A stretch of DNA of 39,361 nt, from the IMG/VR virus record IMGVR_UViG_3300046804_000658, positions 1 to 39,361 of that record, one strand, 5' to 3'. The first letter of the stretch is position 1. The number at the start of each line of letters is the position of its first letter. Origin of the DNA: a virus. Shown here one piece after another: positions 7,791 through 16,080 of the stretch. The position numbers and the translations under genes were made by a program. A model generated the notes under the pieces. That model was given only the letters and a program-made list of their open reading frames with translations. It had not been told where the DNA came from and did no database searches.

Positions 7791-7948
7791 GATTCTGGGT
7801 CTATGACGAGGACGGTGTGTTGTTCCGCAAGTTCTGGGAGCGATGGGAAGCAGTGAAGTTTTTGCAACCCGGCTGGACGATGGTAGAGAAAGCCAAGCAC
7901 CGCGAGGATAAACCTACGCCTGAAACGCATGGGGAGGCGTTACTGTGA
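7787..7948 (+). CDS. Small hypothetical protein
   Basis: This 53-residue frame begins in a 4-base overlap with the HTH gene (ATGA) and ends in a 4-base overlap with the next gene (GTGA). The product (MRFWVYDEDGVLFRKFWERWE...) is aromatic and charged and has the compact look of a real small phage protein. The double coupling is the main evidence. Function unknown. Confidence 0.65.
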   Translation: MRFWVYDEDGVLFRKFWERWEAVKFLQPGWTMVEKAKHREDKPTPETHGEALL

Positions 7949-8958
7949 TTCAATTTAATAAATACTCAGACCCTGCGGAAGACGCGGAGCGGCTAGCTGC
8001 TATAGCTGCAAGGCGCTACCTGTGGGGCGACAGGAAGGAGCTAGACGCTATACCTGACAAGCTACCCAAGAACTTTTTCTACAAGCAGGAGATCGTAGGG
8101 TGCCTAGGGCTAGAGTTGTCGCACGAGAAGTTTGGCATAACCTACGAGCAGTTCAAGCTGTACTCTGGCTTTCCGCACTACGCGATAGAGATGCCTAGCT
8201 TCATACCCAAAGGCGAGATGGTCTATCAGCCACGCAACAGTGGCTTCTTCTCAGTGATAGAGAACATCGTGGTGGCTTCGTTCGTTGCAGCTATGAACGA
8301 GAAAACGCTGGTGCTTGACGGTACGTACGACTGGTGGGGCTACACCGAGCCATTCCAGAAGATATTCCCTCACATCAAGGTGGTAGACAGATTATCCGAC
8401 TCGCCACAAGCTGTGCACTTTGAGTCTATGCGAGAAGCTATATTCAACGCAGACGACAAGCTGATGCACATGTTCATGGCGTTCAAGGAGCAGTTCTACC
8501 GCGAGGTGCGCACCGCCATAGACAACTTCTATGATGGCGACCATTACAGTGTTGCGAACACTGCGGTGGTTTACGTACGTGCAGGGGATAAGTTGCAGAC
8601 AGAAACTATTGAGCCGCCTCCGCACTCTCTCATCAAAGACTTGTACGATTTAAGTAGACGGTCACTGAAAACTTTTATACTATCAGATGACCACGAGTAC
8701 GCAGAGAAGGTTAGAAGGTTAGGTACGAGCAACACGCGCAATATCACGCCGGTGCTAGCTGAAGGGTATCACCATGACTATGGCGGTAAGGTGTCGTGCA
8801 TGCACATACTTAAGAACTACATAGCGTTGGCGAACTGCAAAGAAAGCGTGTCTTGCCCTAGCGCAAACCTAGTCAACGCAGCACACTGGACTCGTGGGTA
8901 TGGTTCAGACTTCAACCCTAACTGCTACAACCCCGTCTACCGGTATGCACTTATATGA
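7945..8958 (+). CDS. Fucosyltransferase-like glycosyltransferase
   Basis: This 337-residue protein resembles the GT-B fold fucosyltransferase superfamily (alpha-1,2/1,6 and O-fucosyltransferase type). VYVRAGDK at about residues 210-216 matches the family H-x-R-x-G-D-K segment that contacts GDP-sugar, with Tyr in place of His. It is followed by ILSDDHEYAEK and a C-terminal NYIALANCKESVSCPSANL region like the donor-binding end of that family. The start is GTG 7945, overlapping the preceding stop. It heads a run of five sugar-transfer genes. Acceptor unknown; family call moderate. Confidence 0.65.
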   Translation: MIQFNKYSDPAEDAERLAAIAARRYLWGDRKELDAIPDKLPKNFFYKQEIVGCLGLELSHEKFGITYEQFKLYSGFPHYAIEMPSFIPKGEMVYQPRNSGFFSVIENIVVASFVAAMNEKTLVLDGTYDWWGYTEPFQKIFPHIKVVDRLSDSPQAVHFESMREAIFNADDKLMHMFMAFKEQFYREVRTAIDNFYDGDHYSVANTAVVYVRAGDKLQTETIEPPPHSLIKDLYDLSRRSLKTFILSDDHEYAEKVRRLGTSNTRNITPVLAEGYHHDYGGKVSCMHILKNYIALANCKESVSCPSANLVNAAHWTRGYGSDFNPNCYNPVYRYALI

Positions 8959-9164
8959 GCGCTAAATACAGAGCACAAGAACTAGCCGACTACCTACGAC
9001 ACTTACCACGAGATGAAAGGGACTTAGAAGCAGCAAAGATGTTGGAGACAATGTCGCAAGTTTATGAGGTAGCAAAGGAGATGGTGTTCGCAAGAACACA
9101 CGAGCACAGCAGAGCCGCTTACTCCGAGATGATAGACCTAATAAAAGGTAAGCGCGTAGACTGA
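8955..9164 (+). CDS. Small helical hypothetical protein
   Basis: This 69-residue charged helical protein (YRAQELADYLRHLPRDERDLE...) lies between two fucosyltransferase-like genes and overlaps the first by 4 bases. No motif is recognised. Being coupled to the glycosyltransferase may point to a shared expression unit rather than a shared function. Confidence 0.65.
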   Translation: MSAKYRAQELADYLRHLPRDERDLEAAKMLETMSQVYEVAKEMVFARTHEHSRAAYSEMIDLIKGKRVD

Positions 9165-9177
9165 CACAAGGAGCTAT

Positions 9178-10134
9178 ATGAAAGTTGTAGTCCAAAACTA
9201 CTACGAGTTCATCACTCGTGACGGGTACTTATTCAAAGAACCACAAAGTGACATAGGTCACAACCTGCTCAAACCTTGGAATGATCTATTCCTAGCGGCT
9301 GACGATCTTGGTATCAAGCTGTACACACCTGACCAACTTACACCGGCTATAGCTAGTCGCCCGAGAGAAGAGGTAGACCTAGCGATCTATATGGATGTGC
9401 CGAGAAGCAGGGTACCAGCAAAGAAGTCGATGCTGATTATCTACGAGCCGCCCTTCCTGATACCTGAAAACTGGGAGCCGGTGCTGCATGACTCCATGGA
9501 TAGGGTCATGACGTGGAACGACAACTTGATAGACAACAAGAAGTTCTTTAAGAACAACTTCACCGCCGAGCTAACCGGTGTACAGCATACGCTATCGAAG
9601 GAGCAGTTTTTCCTACGCAAGCCACTGGTGATGATGCAGACACACAAGAACCACCCTCACAAGAACTGTCTGTATCCCCGCCGCATAGATGCCATCTTAT
9701 TCTTTGAACGCACCGCTCCCGCTGAGTTTGATCTGTACGGACGTGGGTGGGATGGGCGACCGTCAAACCGTGGGGCTGTGACTAACAAGCTAGAGACACT
9801 CAGCAACTATAGGTTCTGCGTGGCCTACGAGAACTGCGACGATGCACCGGGCTACGTCACAGAGAAGATGCTGGACTGTCTGCTGGCAGGCGTCGTGCCT
9901 ATCTACTGGGGCGCACCTAACGTCACCGACCACATACCTAAAGAGTGCTTTATCGACGTGCGAGACTTTGATTCGTACGAGGAGCTACTTAAGTTTGTAC
10001 GCGACGTGGACTACACACAGTACCTAAAGTACCTAGGGGCTATCAACACATTCCTAGCCAGCGAGAAGTCACAGCAGTTTAGGAACGACTGGATTGTCGA
10101 TCAGATGCTACACCACATACAGGAGCTAGCATGA
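9178..10134 (+). CDS. GT10-family alpha-1,3-fucosyltransferase
   Basis: This 318-residue protein carries the diagnostic GT10 donor-binding motif at residues 217-246: YEN, then GYVTEK at 225-230, then AGVVPIYWGAP. GT10 enzymes move fucose from GDP-fucose to GlcNAc-type acceptors by inversion and are best known from animals, plants and Helicobacter. AAGGAGCTAT precedes ATG 9178. It lacks a membrane anchor, so it should be cytoplasmic. It could alter host surface glycans or decorate a virion protein; GDP-fucose must come from the host, since no synthesis genes are visible here. Confidence 0.85.
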   Translation: MKVVVQNYYEFITRDGYLFKEPQSDIGHNLLKPWNDLFLAADDLGIKLYTPDQLTPAIASRPREEVDLAIYMDVPRSRVPAKKSMLIIYEPPFLIPENWEPVLHDSMDRVMTWNDNLIDNKKFFKNNFTAELTGVQHTLSKEQFFLRKPLVMMQTHKNHPHKNCLYPRRIDAILFFERTAPAEFDLYGRGWDGRPSNRGAVTNKLETLSNYRFCVAYENCDDAPGYVTEKMLDCLLAGVVPIYWGAPNVTDHIPKECFIDVRDFDSYEELLKFVRDVDYTQYLKYLGAINTFLASEKSQQFRNDWIVDQMLHHIQELA

Positions 10135-10895
10135 TAGACGGCAAACCTACAGTGATGATTGGCACCCCTGCGTATGGTGGTTCAATGTTCATGGAGTACG
10201 TGGACAGCCTAGCCCGAAACCTATCTTTCCTTGAGCAAAAGGGCATCCGTACTCGTTGGCAATTTATGAACAAAGAAGCTCTTATCACGAGGGCAAGGAA
10301 CGAGATCGTCAGATACTTTCTGGACGAGACAAGAGATGATTACTTGATGTTCATCGACGCAGACATTTGGTTCCCCACGGATGCTATCTACCGCCTGCTG
10401 GAGCACAACAAGTCTATCTGCTGCGGTGTGTATCCTAAAAAATTTCTATTTTGGGATCGTATCCGCGAAGCGGCGCTGCGCGGCGAGAAAGATATAGATA
10501 AGTTTGGTTGCAGCTACGTGCTTAACGCCGTGGCTGACGATGGTGACAAGGTTCCTGTTGGTGAGGATGGTCTAGTCGAGGTGCTGCATGGCGGGACAGG
10601 GTTCATGCTGATACACAGAGATGTGTTCAAGGCGCTGCGCTTCAAAGTACCAACGTATCGCACGTCACTAATTACCGACCCTGCTAACGGACAGTTTCTT
10701 GCGCCATTGACGAGGGAATTTTTTGGTACGTCCATCACGGAGCTAGGGCTTTTGCTATCCGAGGACTACCACTTCTGTGAGCTATGGAAGAAGGAAGGTG
10801 GGCAAATACACGCCGACCCGACGATAGAGCTGCGTCATGTAGGACAGCACGTGTACGCAGGGGACTTGATGAGGGCGGGGAGGAACAACACATGA
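10131..10895 (+). CDS. GT-A glycosyltransferase, paralogue 1
   Basis: This 254-residue protein has a GT-A core: an N-terminal nucleotide-binding strand (VMIGTPAYGG), an ITRARNEIV segment, and the metal-binding DxD as FIDADIW at residues 76-78. The C-terminal half has GGTGFMLIHRDVF and LLSEDYHFCELW, which match the paralogue at 11820 closely. Such enzymes transfer a sugar from a nucleotide donor with a divalent metal ion. The start overlaps the GT10 stop by 4 bases. Donor and acceptor are unknown. Confidence 0.8.
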   Translation: MIDGKPTVMIGTPAYGGSMFMEYVDSLARNLSFLEQKGIRTRWQFMNKEALITRARNEIVRYFLDETRDDYLMFIDADIWFPTDAIYRLLEHNKSICCGVYPKKFLFWDRIREAALRGEKDIDKFGCSYVLNAVADDGDKVPVGEDGLVEVLHGGTGFMLIHRDVFKALRFKVPTYRTSLITDPANGQFLAPLTREFFGTSITELGLLLSEDYHFCELWKKEGGQIHADPTIELRHVGQHVYAGDLMRAGRNNT

Positions 10896-11086
10896 ACAAA
10901 GAAGATGCTTACTTAAACTGGGCGAAGTTTGACCCGTCGAGAAAAGGTGTGCTGCAACAAGAAGCATACGCTGCGGGATGGAAAGCAGCGATAGAACACT
11001 GCGTGAACGTGGTAAAGCTGTCGTACATAATTGATGAAAGCGAAGATATTAAAGAAATCATACTAGATAATCTGGAGCGCACATGA
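10892..11086 (+). CDS. Small hypothetical protein
   Basis: This 64-residue protein (MNKEDAYLNWAKFDPSRKG...) is helical and acidic at its end (IIDESEDIKEIILDNLE). ATG 10892 is chosen because GGGGAGGAA lies before it and it overlaps the previous stop by 4 bases; the longer frame from 10784 runs inside the glycosyltransferase. It is coupled to the following glycosyltransferase by a 4-base overlap. Function unknown. Confidence 0.65.
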   Translation: MNKEDAYLNWAKFDPSRKGVLQQEAYAAGWKAAIEHCVNVVKLSYIIDESEDIKEIILDNLERT

Positions 11087-11820
11087 GCTACAGCGTCGCA
11101 GTGGTGACTTGTACCATAGGCAGAAAAGAACTAGAGGAGACTATACAAAGTGTTAAAGAACAGACTAGGAGTGCGAAGCACTACGTTTTCGTCCATGGCG
11201 ACGAGTACAGGGAAGGGGCTGATGCGGTTCTCAGCAAGCATAGAGACGTTGTTCCTGTTTACCTACCTTACAACAATCATAATGGCGGTTATGGGATGGC
11301 TCCTGTTTACGCTCTCGCCCCATACGTTGTTAGAGAAAACGTTATTTGTTTTCTTGATGATGACAATTGGTATGAACCTACGCATATTGAAGAGACTGTC
11401 GGCCTCATCGAAGAACACGGGCTAGACTGGGCGTACTCGCTACGTAATATAGTGGCGCACAACCGTGAGTTTATCTGTCAAGACAACTGCGAGTCACTAG
11501 GCGTACACCCTAACGCTACTGGACACTTGCTTGTAGACAACTCGTGCTTTGTGGTTAAGAACGAATATGCAAAGCAGCACAGCCATGCGTGGTACGTGAA
11601 GTGGGGTTCAGACCGCAGCTTCATGAGTGCGCTGCTACATGCTAGGTTGAAGGTAGGCACTACAGGTAAGCACTCCGTTAATTACCGCATATCAAAAGAC
11701 AGCATACAGTCTATGCCGGTAGAGAACTTTTTAGGTAACAACAGATACATGGAGGCTAAGTTTGGTAAACAGTTTCCGTGGCTACAACGCTCAGTTTTTG
11801 ACTACAAGGAGAATCGCTAA
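11083..11820 (+). CDS. GT2-like glycosyltransferase
   Basis: This 245-residue protein opens with the GT2 strand-loop (SVAVVTCTIGRKELEETIQS), has the DxD-type metal site FLDDDNWYEP at residues 91-99, and a later SDRSFMSALL acceptor-side segment. GT2 enzymes are inverting transferases with a nucleotide-sugar donor. No membrane helix is seen. It lies between the two paralogous GT-A genes, sharing single or 4-base overlaps, so all appear co-translated. Substrate unknown. Confidence 0.8.
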   Translation: MSYSVAVVTCTIGRKELEETIQSVKEQTRSAKHYVFVHGDEYREGADAVLSKHRDVVPVYLPYNNHNGGYGMAPVYALAPYVVRENVICFLDDDNWYEPTHIEETVGLIEEHGLDWAYSLRNIVAHNREFICQDNCESLGVHPNATGHLLVDNSCFVVKNEYAKQHSHAWYVKWGSDRSFMSALLHARLKVGTTGKHSVNYRISKDSIQSMPVENFLGNNRYMEAKFGKQFPWLQRSVFDYKENR

Positions 11821-12605
11821 TGACTAAACTCTTCATTTCTACACCTATGTATGGGGGCATGTGTGCAGGTTACTACGCGCAGTCGCTGCTTAGCCTACAG
11901 AATATGCTACGTGACAACCGCGTGGACACTGCATGTAGTTTTCTCTTTAACGAGTCGCTTATTCAACGCGCACGTAACGCGCTGGTGCATGGCTTCCTAA
12001 AGACTGACTTTACGCACCTGATGTTTATTGACGCGGACATAAAGTTTAATCCGCAGGACGTTCTGCCCATGATCTTGGCAGACAAGCCGATCATTTGCGG
12101 TGTGTACCCAAAGAAAGAAATTAACTGGAACATGGTGCACAAGGCCGCAGTGGCTGGTGTGCCACCCCACGAGCTACGCAAGTACACAGGCTCATTCGTG
12201 ATTAACCTCGTCGGGTACAAAGAAGAGCAGCAGGTAGAACTTAATCAACCAGTGGAAATCTGGAACGGCGGTACGGGCTTTATGCTTATCAAGCGCGAAG
12301 TGTTTGAGCAACTCAAAGAACATGTGCCTAGCTACATCAATGATACGAATGACTTAGGTGGCAACATAGGAAAAGATCGCATTCATGAATTCTTTGCTAC
12401 CAGCATCGAACCGATGGGTGAGCGCCTTCTGTCTGAGGACTACCACTTCTGCAAAATCTGGCGCGAGAAGTGCGGTGGCCAAGTATGGGCTGCACCGTGG
12501 GCACAGCTAGGACACATCGGTACGCACATGTTTGATGGGGTGCTGACTCCTACACCTACCCCTGCTCAAGCACCTACAGTAACCCCTATAGCTCGTCCGG
12601 TGTAA
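11820..12605 (+). CDS. GT-A glycosyltransferase, paralogue 2
   Basis: This 261-residue protein is a clear paralogue of the 10131 gene: STPMYGG, FIDADIKF with the DxD at residues 71-73, ICGVYPKK, GGTGFMLIKREVF, LLSEDYHFCKIW and GHIGTHMFDG align in the same order. A Thr/Pro-rich tail (TPTPTPAQAPT) has been added at the C-terminus. The TAATG overlap couples it to the gene before. The two copies probably act on different links of the same glycan, an inference from the retained active-site residues in both. Confidence 0.8.
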   Translation: MTKLFISTPMYGGMCAGYYAQSLLSLQNMLRDNRVDTACSFLFNESLIQRARNALVHGFLKTDFTHLMFIDADIKFNPQDVLPMILADKPIICGVYPKKEINWNMVHKAAVAGVPPHELRKYTGSFVINLVGYKEEQQVELNQPVEIWNGGTGFMLIKREVFEQLKEHVPSYINDTNDLGGNIGKDRIHEFFATSIEPMGERLLSEDYHFCKIWREKCGGQVWAAPWAQLGHIGTHMFDGVLTPTPTPAQAPTVTPIARPV

Positions 12606-12607
12606 CT

Positions 12608-12916
12608 ATGGCAACACCAGAAGCTAAAGTCAAAACCGCTGTCATAAAAATACTGAAGGCAAATAACGTCTACTACTTTTTTCCGGCTACCCACGGTTAC
12701 GGTCGTTCTGGTGTTCCTGATATTGTTTCTTGTGTTCGTGGTCGGTTTGTAGCCATCGAATGCAAGGCTGGTAACAATAAACCCACTGCACTGCAAGAAC
12801 GTGAGCTAGATAATATACGCAGAGCGAGGGGTATAGCGGTAGTGATTAACGAAAATAATATTGATCTACTAGAAACTATCCTAAAGGAGCTAAACCATGG
12901 AGAAGTACAGAGCTAG
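12608..12916 (+). CDS. VRR-NUC domain nuclease
   Basis: This 102-residue protein is a stand-alone VRR-NUC (PD-(D/E)xK) domain. It shows GYGRSGVPDIVSCV with the catalytic Asp, then FVAIECKAG, which supplies the E-x-K pair, and a final VVINENNIDLL strand-helix. VRR-NUC proteins cut branched DNA and resemble Holliday-junction resolvases, so it probably resolves replication or recombination intermediates. It opens the replication block and overlaps the next gene by 20 bases. Confidence 0.85.
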   Translation: MATPEAKVKTAVIKILKANNVYYFFPATHGYGRSGVPDIVSCVRGRFVAIECKAGNNKPTALQERELDNIRRARGIAVVINENNIDLLETILKELNHGEVQS

Positions 12917-13391
12917 TGTACGCACCATACTATCCCGTATAGAGTCGCACCCCGACGAGTTCAGAGAGCACTTCGGTAAGTGGGAAGATATACAGAACGC
13001 TGTGGCTGACCGCATAGGTGGAGAGCGCAACCGCCTGCGTGGCCTGACCGACGAAGAAGTTGAAGCCATATTCAACAAGCTAAAAGAACACATATGGGGG
13101 CCACAGTTCGATACGCACGTCATGGAGAAAGTGCTAGACCCACAAAGAGAAGAACGTAGTTTAGACGCATACAATATTTCTCTTGGTAAAAGCGGACTGA
13201 AAGTAAACCCTTACGGATGGAACGACCCCAGACTACTACAAGCAATAAAGCCAGAGGAAATTTACGCAGTCCCCGACCCCATGGCAAGACAAAAAGCCGA
13301 GCTACAAAAAATATACGAAGAGCAAAGACGCCAGCAAGCGGAGCAGAAAGAATCCGTGATGCAAAAGTTAATCAACAAACTAAAACCATGA
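12897..13391 (+). CDS. Hypothetical protein upstream of polymerase
   Basis: This 164-residue helical protein (IGGERNRLRGLTDEEVEAIF...) has a Gln/Lys/Glu-rich C-terminal coiled-coil segment (KAELQKIYEEQRRQQAEQK). AAAGGAGCTAAACC gives a strong ribosome site for ATG 12897 although it lies within the nuclease gene end. The stop overlaps the polymerase start by 4 bases. It may be an accessory protein of the polymerase by position; no motif supports this. Confidence 0.65.
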   Translation: MEKYRASVRTILSRIESHPDEFREHFGKWEDIQNAVADRIGGERNRLRGLTDEEVEAIFNKLKEHIWGPQFDTHVMEKVLDPQREERSLDAYNISLGKSGLKVNPYGWNDPRLLQAIKPEEIYAVPDPMARQKAELQKIYEEQRRQQAEQKESVMQKLINKLKP

Positions 13392-15214
13392 AAATAATCG
13401 CCTTGGATTTTGAAACGTACTACGACAGAGAGTACAGCCTGTCCAAGCTAACTACAGAGGAGTACATTCGTGACGAGAGGTTTGAGGTCATTGGCGTCGG
13501 GGTTAAAGAGGAAGGACAAGACGCAGTGTGGGTATCAGGTACACGTGACACGATCAAGAAGTATCTGGACTCGCTTAACCTACAGCAGCACTTGGCACTG
13601 GCTCACAATGCAATGTTTGATGCTGCTATCCTTAATTGGCATTTTGGTATTAAGCCTCGCGGTTGGCTTGACACTCTTAGTATGGCACGTGCTATCCACA
13701 CCATCGAGGTGGGAGGCTCCCTTGCGGCCTTGGCACAGTACTACAGCATCGGGGAGAAAGGAACCGAAGTTGTAAACGCGCTAGGTAAAAAGCGCACAGA
13801 CTTTACAGCCAGCGACCTAGCTGCATACGGTGAGTACTGCAAGAACGACTGCGAGCTGACACTAGAGTTGTTCAAGATACTGTCGCAGGGGTATGCCAAC
13901 GACGAGCTAAAGCTGATCGACCTGACCATCAGGATGTTCTCTGAACCAGTGCTGGAGCTAGACGCTAACGAACTGCTAGACCATATACATGAGGTGCAGG
14001 TAGAGAAGCAAAAGCTACTAGAAGCAGTCACCATGGTAGACAAAGACCAGCTGATGAGTAACGACAAGTTGGCAGCTGCATTAAGAGTGATAGGGGTAGA
14101 GCCGCCACGCAAGGTCAGTGCAACCACAGGCAAAGAAACATGGGCGTTTGCCAAGAGCGACGAAGAGTTCAAGGCGTTGCTGGAGCATCCTGATGTACGT
14201 GTACAGACTATCGTAGCTGCTAGGCTAGGCGTTAAGTCTACGCTGGAGGAGACAAGAACCCAGCGGTTTATTGAGATCGCCTCACGCGGAACGATGCCAG
14301 TTCCCCTCCGCTACTACGCCGCCCACACCGGACGTTGGGGAGGTGATGACAAAATCAACATGCAAAACCTGCCACGCAAGTCTGCCATCAAACACGCAAT
14401 CATGGCACCGGCTGGTTATCAGATCATAGACTCTGACTCATCACAGATCGAAGCGCGGACGCTGGCGTGGCTGGCGGGACAAGATGATTTAGTGGAGGCA
14501 TTCGAGAATGGCGAGGATGTTTATAAGATCATGGCGTCGGCAATATACGGTAAGCCGGTCGCTGCTATCACAACGGAAGAGAGGTTCGTTGGTAAGACTA
14601 CGATCTTGGGGTCGGGGTATGGCATGGGTGCGGCTAAATTTCAATCGCAGCTTAAAACCTTCGGAGTATATCTTGACCTTAAAGAATGCCAGCGCATTAT
14701 CAGCGTTTATCGTGAAACCTACCCACGCATCGCCGCGTTTTGGAAAGCGGCAGGTAAAGCGCTTGAGCATATCCGCGACAATCAAACAAGCACACTGGGG
14801 CGCGACAAGATACTAAAAATAGAAGGCACCAAAGGCATCAGGCTACCGAACGGTATGTACATCAAATACCCGAACATCAGGATGGTACAAAAAGATGACG
14901 GCTCTACAGAAATGGTGTACGATACAAAGAGGGGTAAAGCCACTGTACCAAATAGGATATATGGCGGCAAGGTAACGGAGAATGTTTGCCAAGCCCTAGC
15001 GCGGATTGTCATCGGTAAACAGATGCTCATGATCGCCAAAAAGTACAAGATAGTAATGACAGTGCACGACGCTATCGCATGCCTAGTGCCTGACGAGGAA
15101 CTTGAAGCAGGGAAAGAGTTCGTTGAGCTTTGCATGAGGCTGCGCCCAGAGTGGGCACCGGACTTGCCCCTTAACTGTGAAGCAGGGTATGGAAGGAGTT
15201 ACGGGGAATGTTAG
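13388..15214 (+). CDS. polA: Family A DNA polymerase with 3'-5' exonuclease
   Basis: This 608-residue replicative polymerase has an N-terminal proofreading exonuclease (DFE at 7-9, N74/D78, Y150-x3-D154) and a polymerase domain: motif A DSSQIEAR with Asp350, motif B R399-x3-K403-x3-L407-x3-Y411 G, and motif C VHDA with Asp561. Leu407 falls at the position of E. coli Pol I Phe762, and motif C has Ala where HDE is usual. There is no 5' nuclease domain. I start at ATG 13388, next to the previous stop; the frame from 13217 lies inside that gene. Motif Asp residues are all present, so the enzyme should be active. Confidence 0.9.
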   Translation: MKIIALDFETYYDREYSLSKLTTEEYIRDERFEVIGVGVKEEGQDAVWVSGTRDTIKKYLDSLNLQQHLALAHNAMFDAAILNWHFGIKPRGWLDTLSMARAIHTIEVGGSLAALAQYYSIGEKGTEVVNALGKKRTDFTASDLAAYGEYCKNDCELTLELFKILSQGYANDELKLIDLTIRMFSEPVLELDANELLDHIHEVQVEKQKLLEAVTMVDKDQLMSNDKLAAALRVIGVEPPRKVSATTGKETWAFAKSDEEFKALLEHPDVRVQTIVAARLGVKSTLEETRTQRFIEIASRGTMPVPLRYYAAHTGRWGGDDKINMQNLPRKSAIKHAIMAPAGYQIIDSDSSQIEARTLAWLAGQDDLVEAFENGEDVYKIMASAIYGKPVAAITTEERFVGKTTILGSGYGMGAAKFQSQLKTFGVYLDLKECQRIISVYRETYPRIAAFWKAAGKALEHIRDNQTSTLGRDKILKIEGTKGIRLPNGMYIKYPNIRMVQKDDGSTEMVYDTKRGKATVPNRIYGGKVTENVCQALARIVIGKQMLMIAKKYKIVMTVHDAIACLVPDEELEAGKEFVELCMRLRPEWAPDLPLNCEAGYGRSYGEC

Positions 15215-15411
15215 TAGAAGCTATCGACTACAAGAAAATATGGGCGTTCATTAACGCTGTGTGGGCAAAGTCACTTGTAGCTGTGGCGCTGTTTTGTCTG
15301 GGGTTATGGATAGGCATAGTCAACACGGAGAGCAGCATCGCTGCTGACTGCAAGTTTGCTGGCGCGTTCCGCGTAGACATTCAGGCGTTCGTCTGTCAGA
15401 GGAAGATATGA
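15208..15411 (+). CDS. Small single-span membrane protein
   Basis: This 67-residue protein has one membrane span (about residues 20-41, KSLVAVALFCLGLWIGIVN), a charged N-terminus and a periplasmic-type tail with two Cys (DCKFAG, VCQRK). GGAAGGAG lies upstream of ATG 15208, and both ends overlap neighbours. It sits inside the replication block, where a membrane protein is unexpected. Function unknown. Confidence 0.65.
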   Translation: MLVEAIDYKKIWAFINAVWAKSLVAVALFCLGLWIGIVNTESSIAADCKFAGAFRVDIQAFVCQRKI

Positions 15412-16079
15412 CTTTAGCGTGGTCGTACAGCAGCCTAAAGACTTTCGATCAGTGCCCGAAGAAGTACTACCATCTGCGTGTACTAAAGGATGTAAAAGAT
15501 GCGGACTCTACGGCAACCATATACGGCAAGGAGTTGCACACAGCTGCTGAAAACTTTATCAAAAGTAATGAAGCCATCCCGCCAAAGTTTAGCTTTATCG
15601 CGCCGACACTGGAAGTTCTCCGCAATATTGATGGAGAGAAGCACTGTGAGATCAAACTTGGCGTGGCGAAGAGGGGCGGTAAGTTTGCCCCCTGCGACTT
15701 CTTTGCGAAAGATGTCTGGTGGCGAGGAATAGCAGACCTACTGATTATTAACGAACAGAAACAGCAGGCATGGCTTGTTGACTATAAGACAAGTAAGAAC
15801 GCAAAGTACGCTGACACGAAGCAGCTAGACCTGCTGGCGGGTGCTGTGTTTACACACTTCCCAAAGGTAGTTAATATAAAGTCAGCCCTGCTCTTTGTAG
15901 TCAGTAATGAGATGGTTAAGAAGGAACATGAGTACATCATGAAGTCCTCGTACCTGAACTGTATGGAGCCTGAGCTAACCAAACTAGAAGGTGCTATGCA
16001 AAACAACGTCTGGAACCCGAACGCTGGGCCGCTGTGTAAGTTTTGCCCGGTAACAGAGTGTGCACATAATAGGAGCTAA
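15408..16079 (+). CDS. Cas4/RecB-like PD-(D/E)xK nuclease
   Basis: This 223-residue nuclease starts WSYSSLKTFDQCPKKYY, the N-terminal signature of RecB/Cas4 nucleases. It has GIAD (Asp110) and VDYKTSK (Asp125, Lys127) as the catalytic core. Cys16 and the C-terminal CKFCPVTEC (Cys210, 213, 218) match the four-Cys arrangement that holds a 4Fe-4S cluster in Cas4/AddB-type enzymes. There is no CRISPR array or cas gene here, so it probably processes DNA ends in recombination or host DNA degradation. Confidence 0.85.
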   Translation: MTLAWSYSSLKTFDQCPKKYYHLRVLKDVKDADSTATIYGKELHTAAENFIKSNEAIPPKFSFIAPTLEVLRNIDGEKHCEIKLGVAKRGGKFAPCDFFAKDVWWRGIADLLIINEQKQQAWLVDYKTSKNAKYADTKQLDLLAGAVFTHFPKVVNIKSALLFVVSNEMVKKEHEYIMKSSYLNCMEPELTKLEGAMQNNVWNPNAGPLCKFCPVTECAHNRS

Positions 16080-16080
16080 C

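Noticed and set aside
13217-13387. Upstream extension of the DNA polymerase frame
   Set aside because: It lies fully inside the preceding gene, has no exonuclease homology, and ATG 13388 begins exactly at the conserved DFE strand and overlaps the preceding stop by 4 bases.
15408-16079. CRISPR-Cas adaptation gene (true Cas4)
   Set aside because: No repeat array, cas1 or cas2 was seen in the window; stand-alone Cas4/RecB-like nucleases are common in phages.
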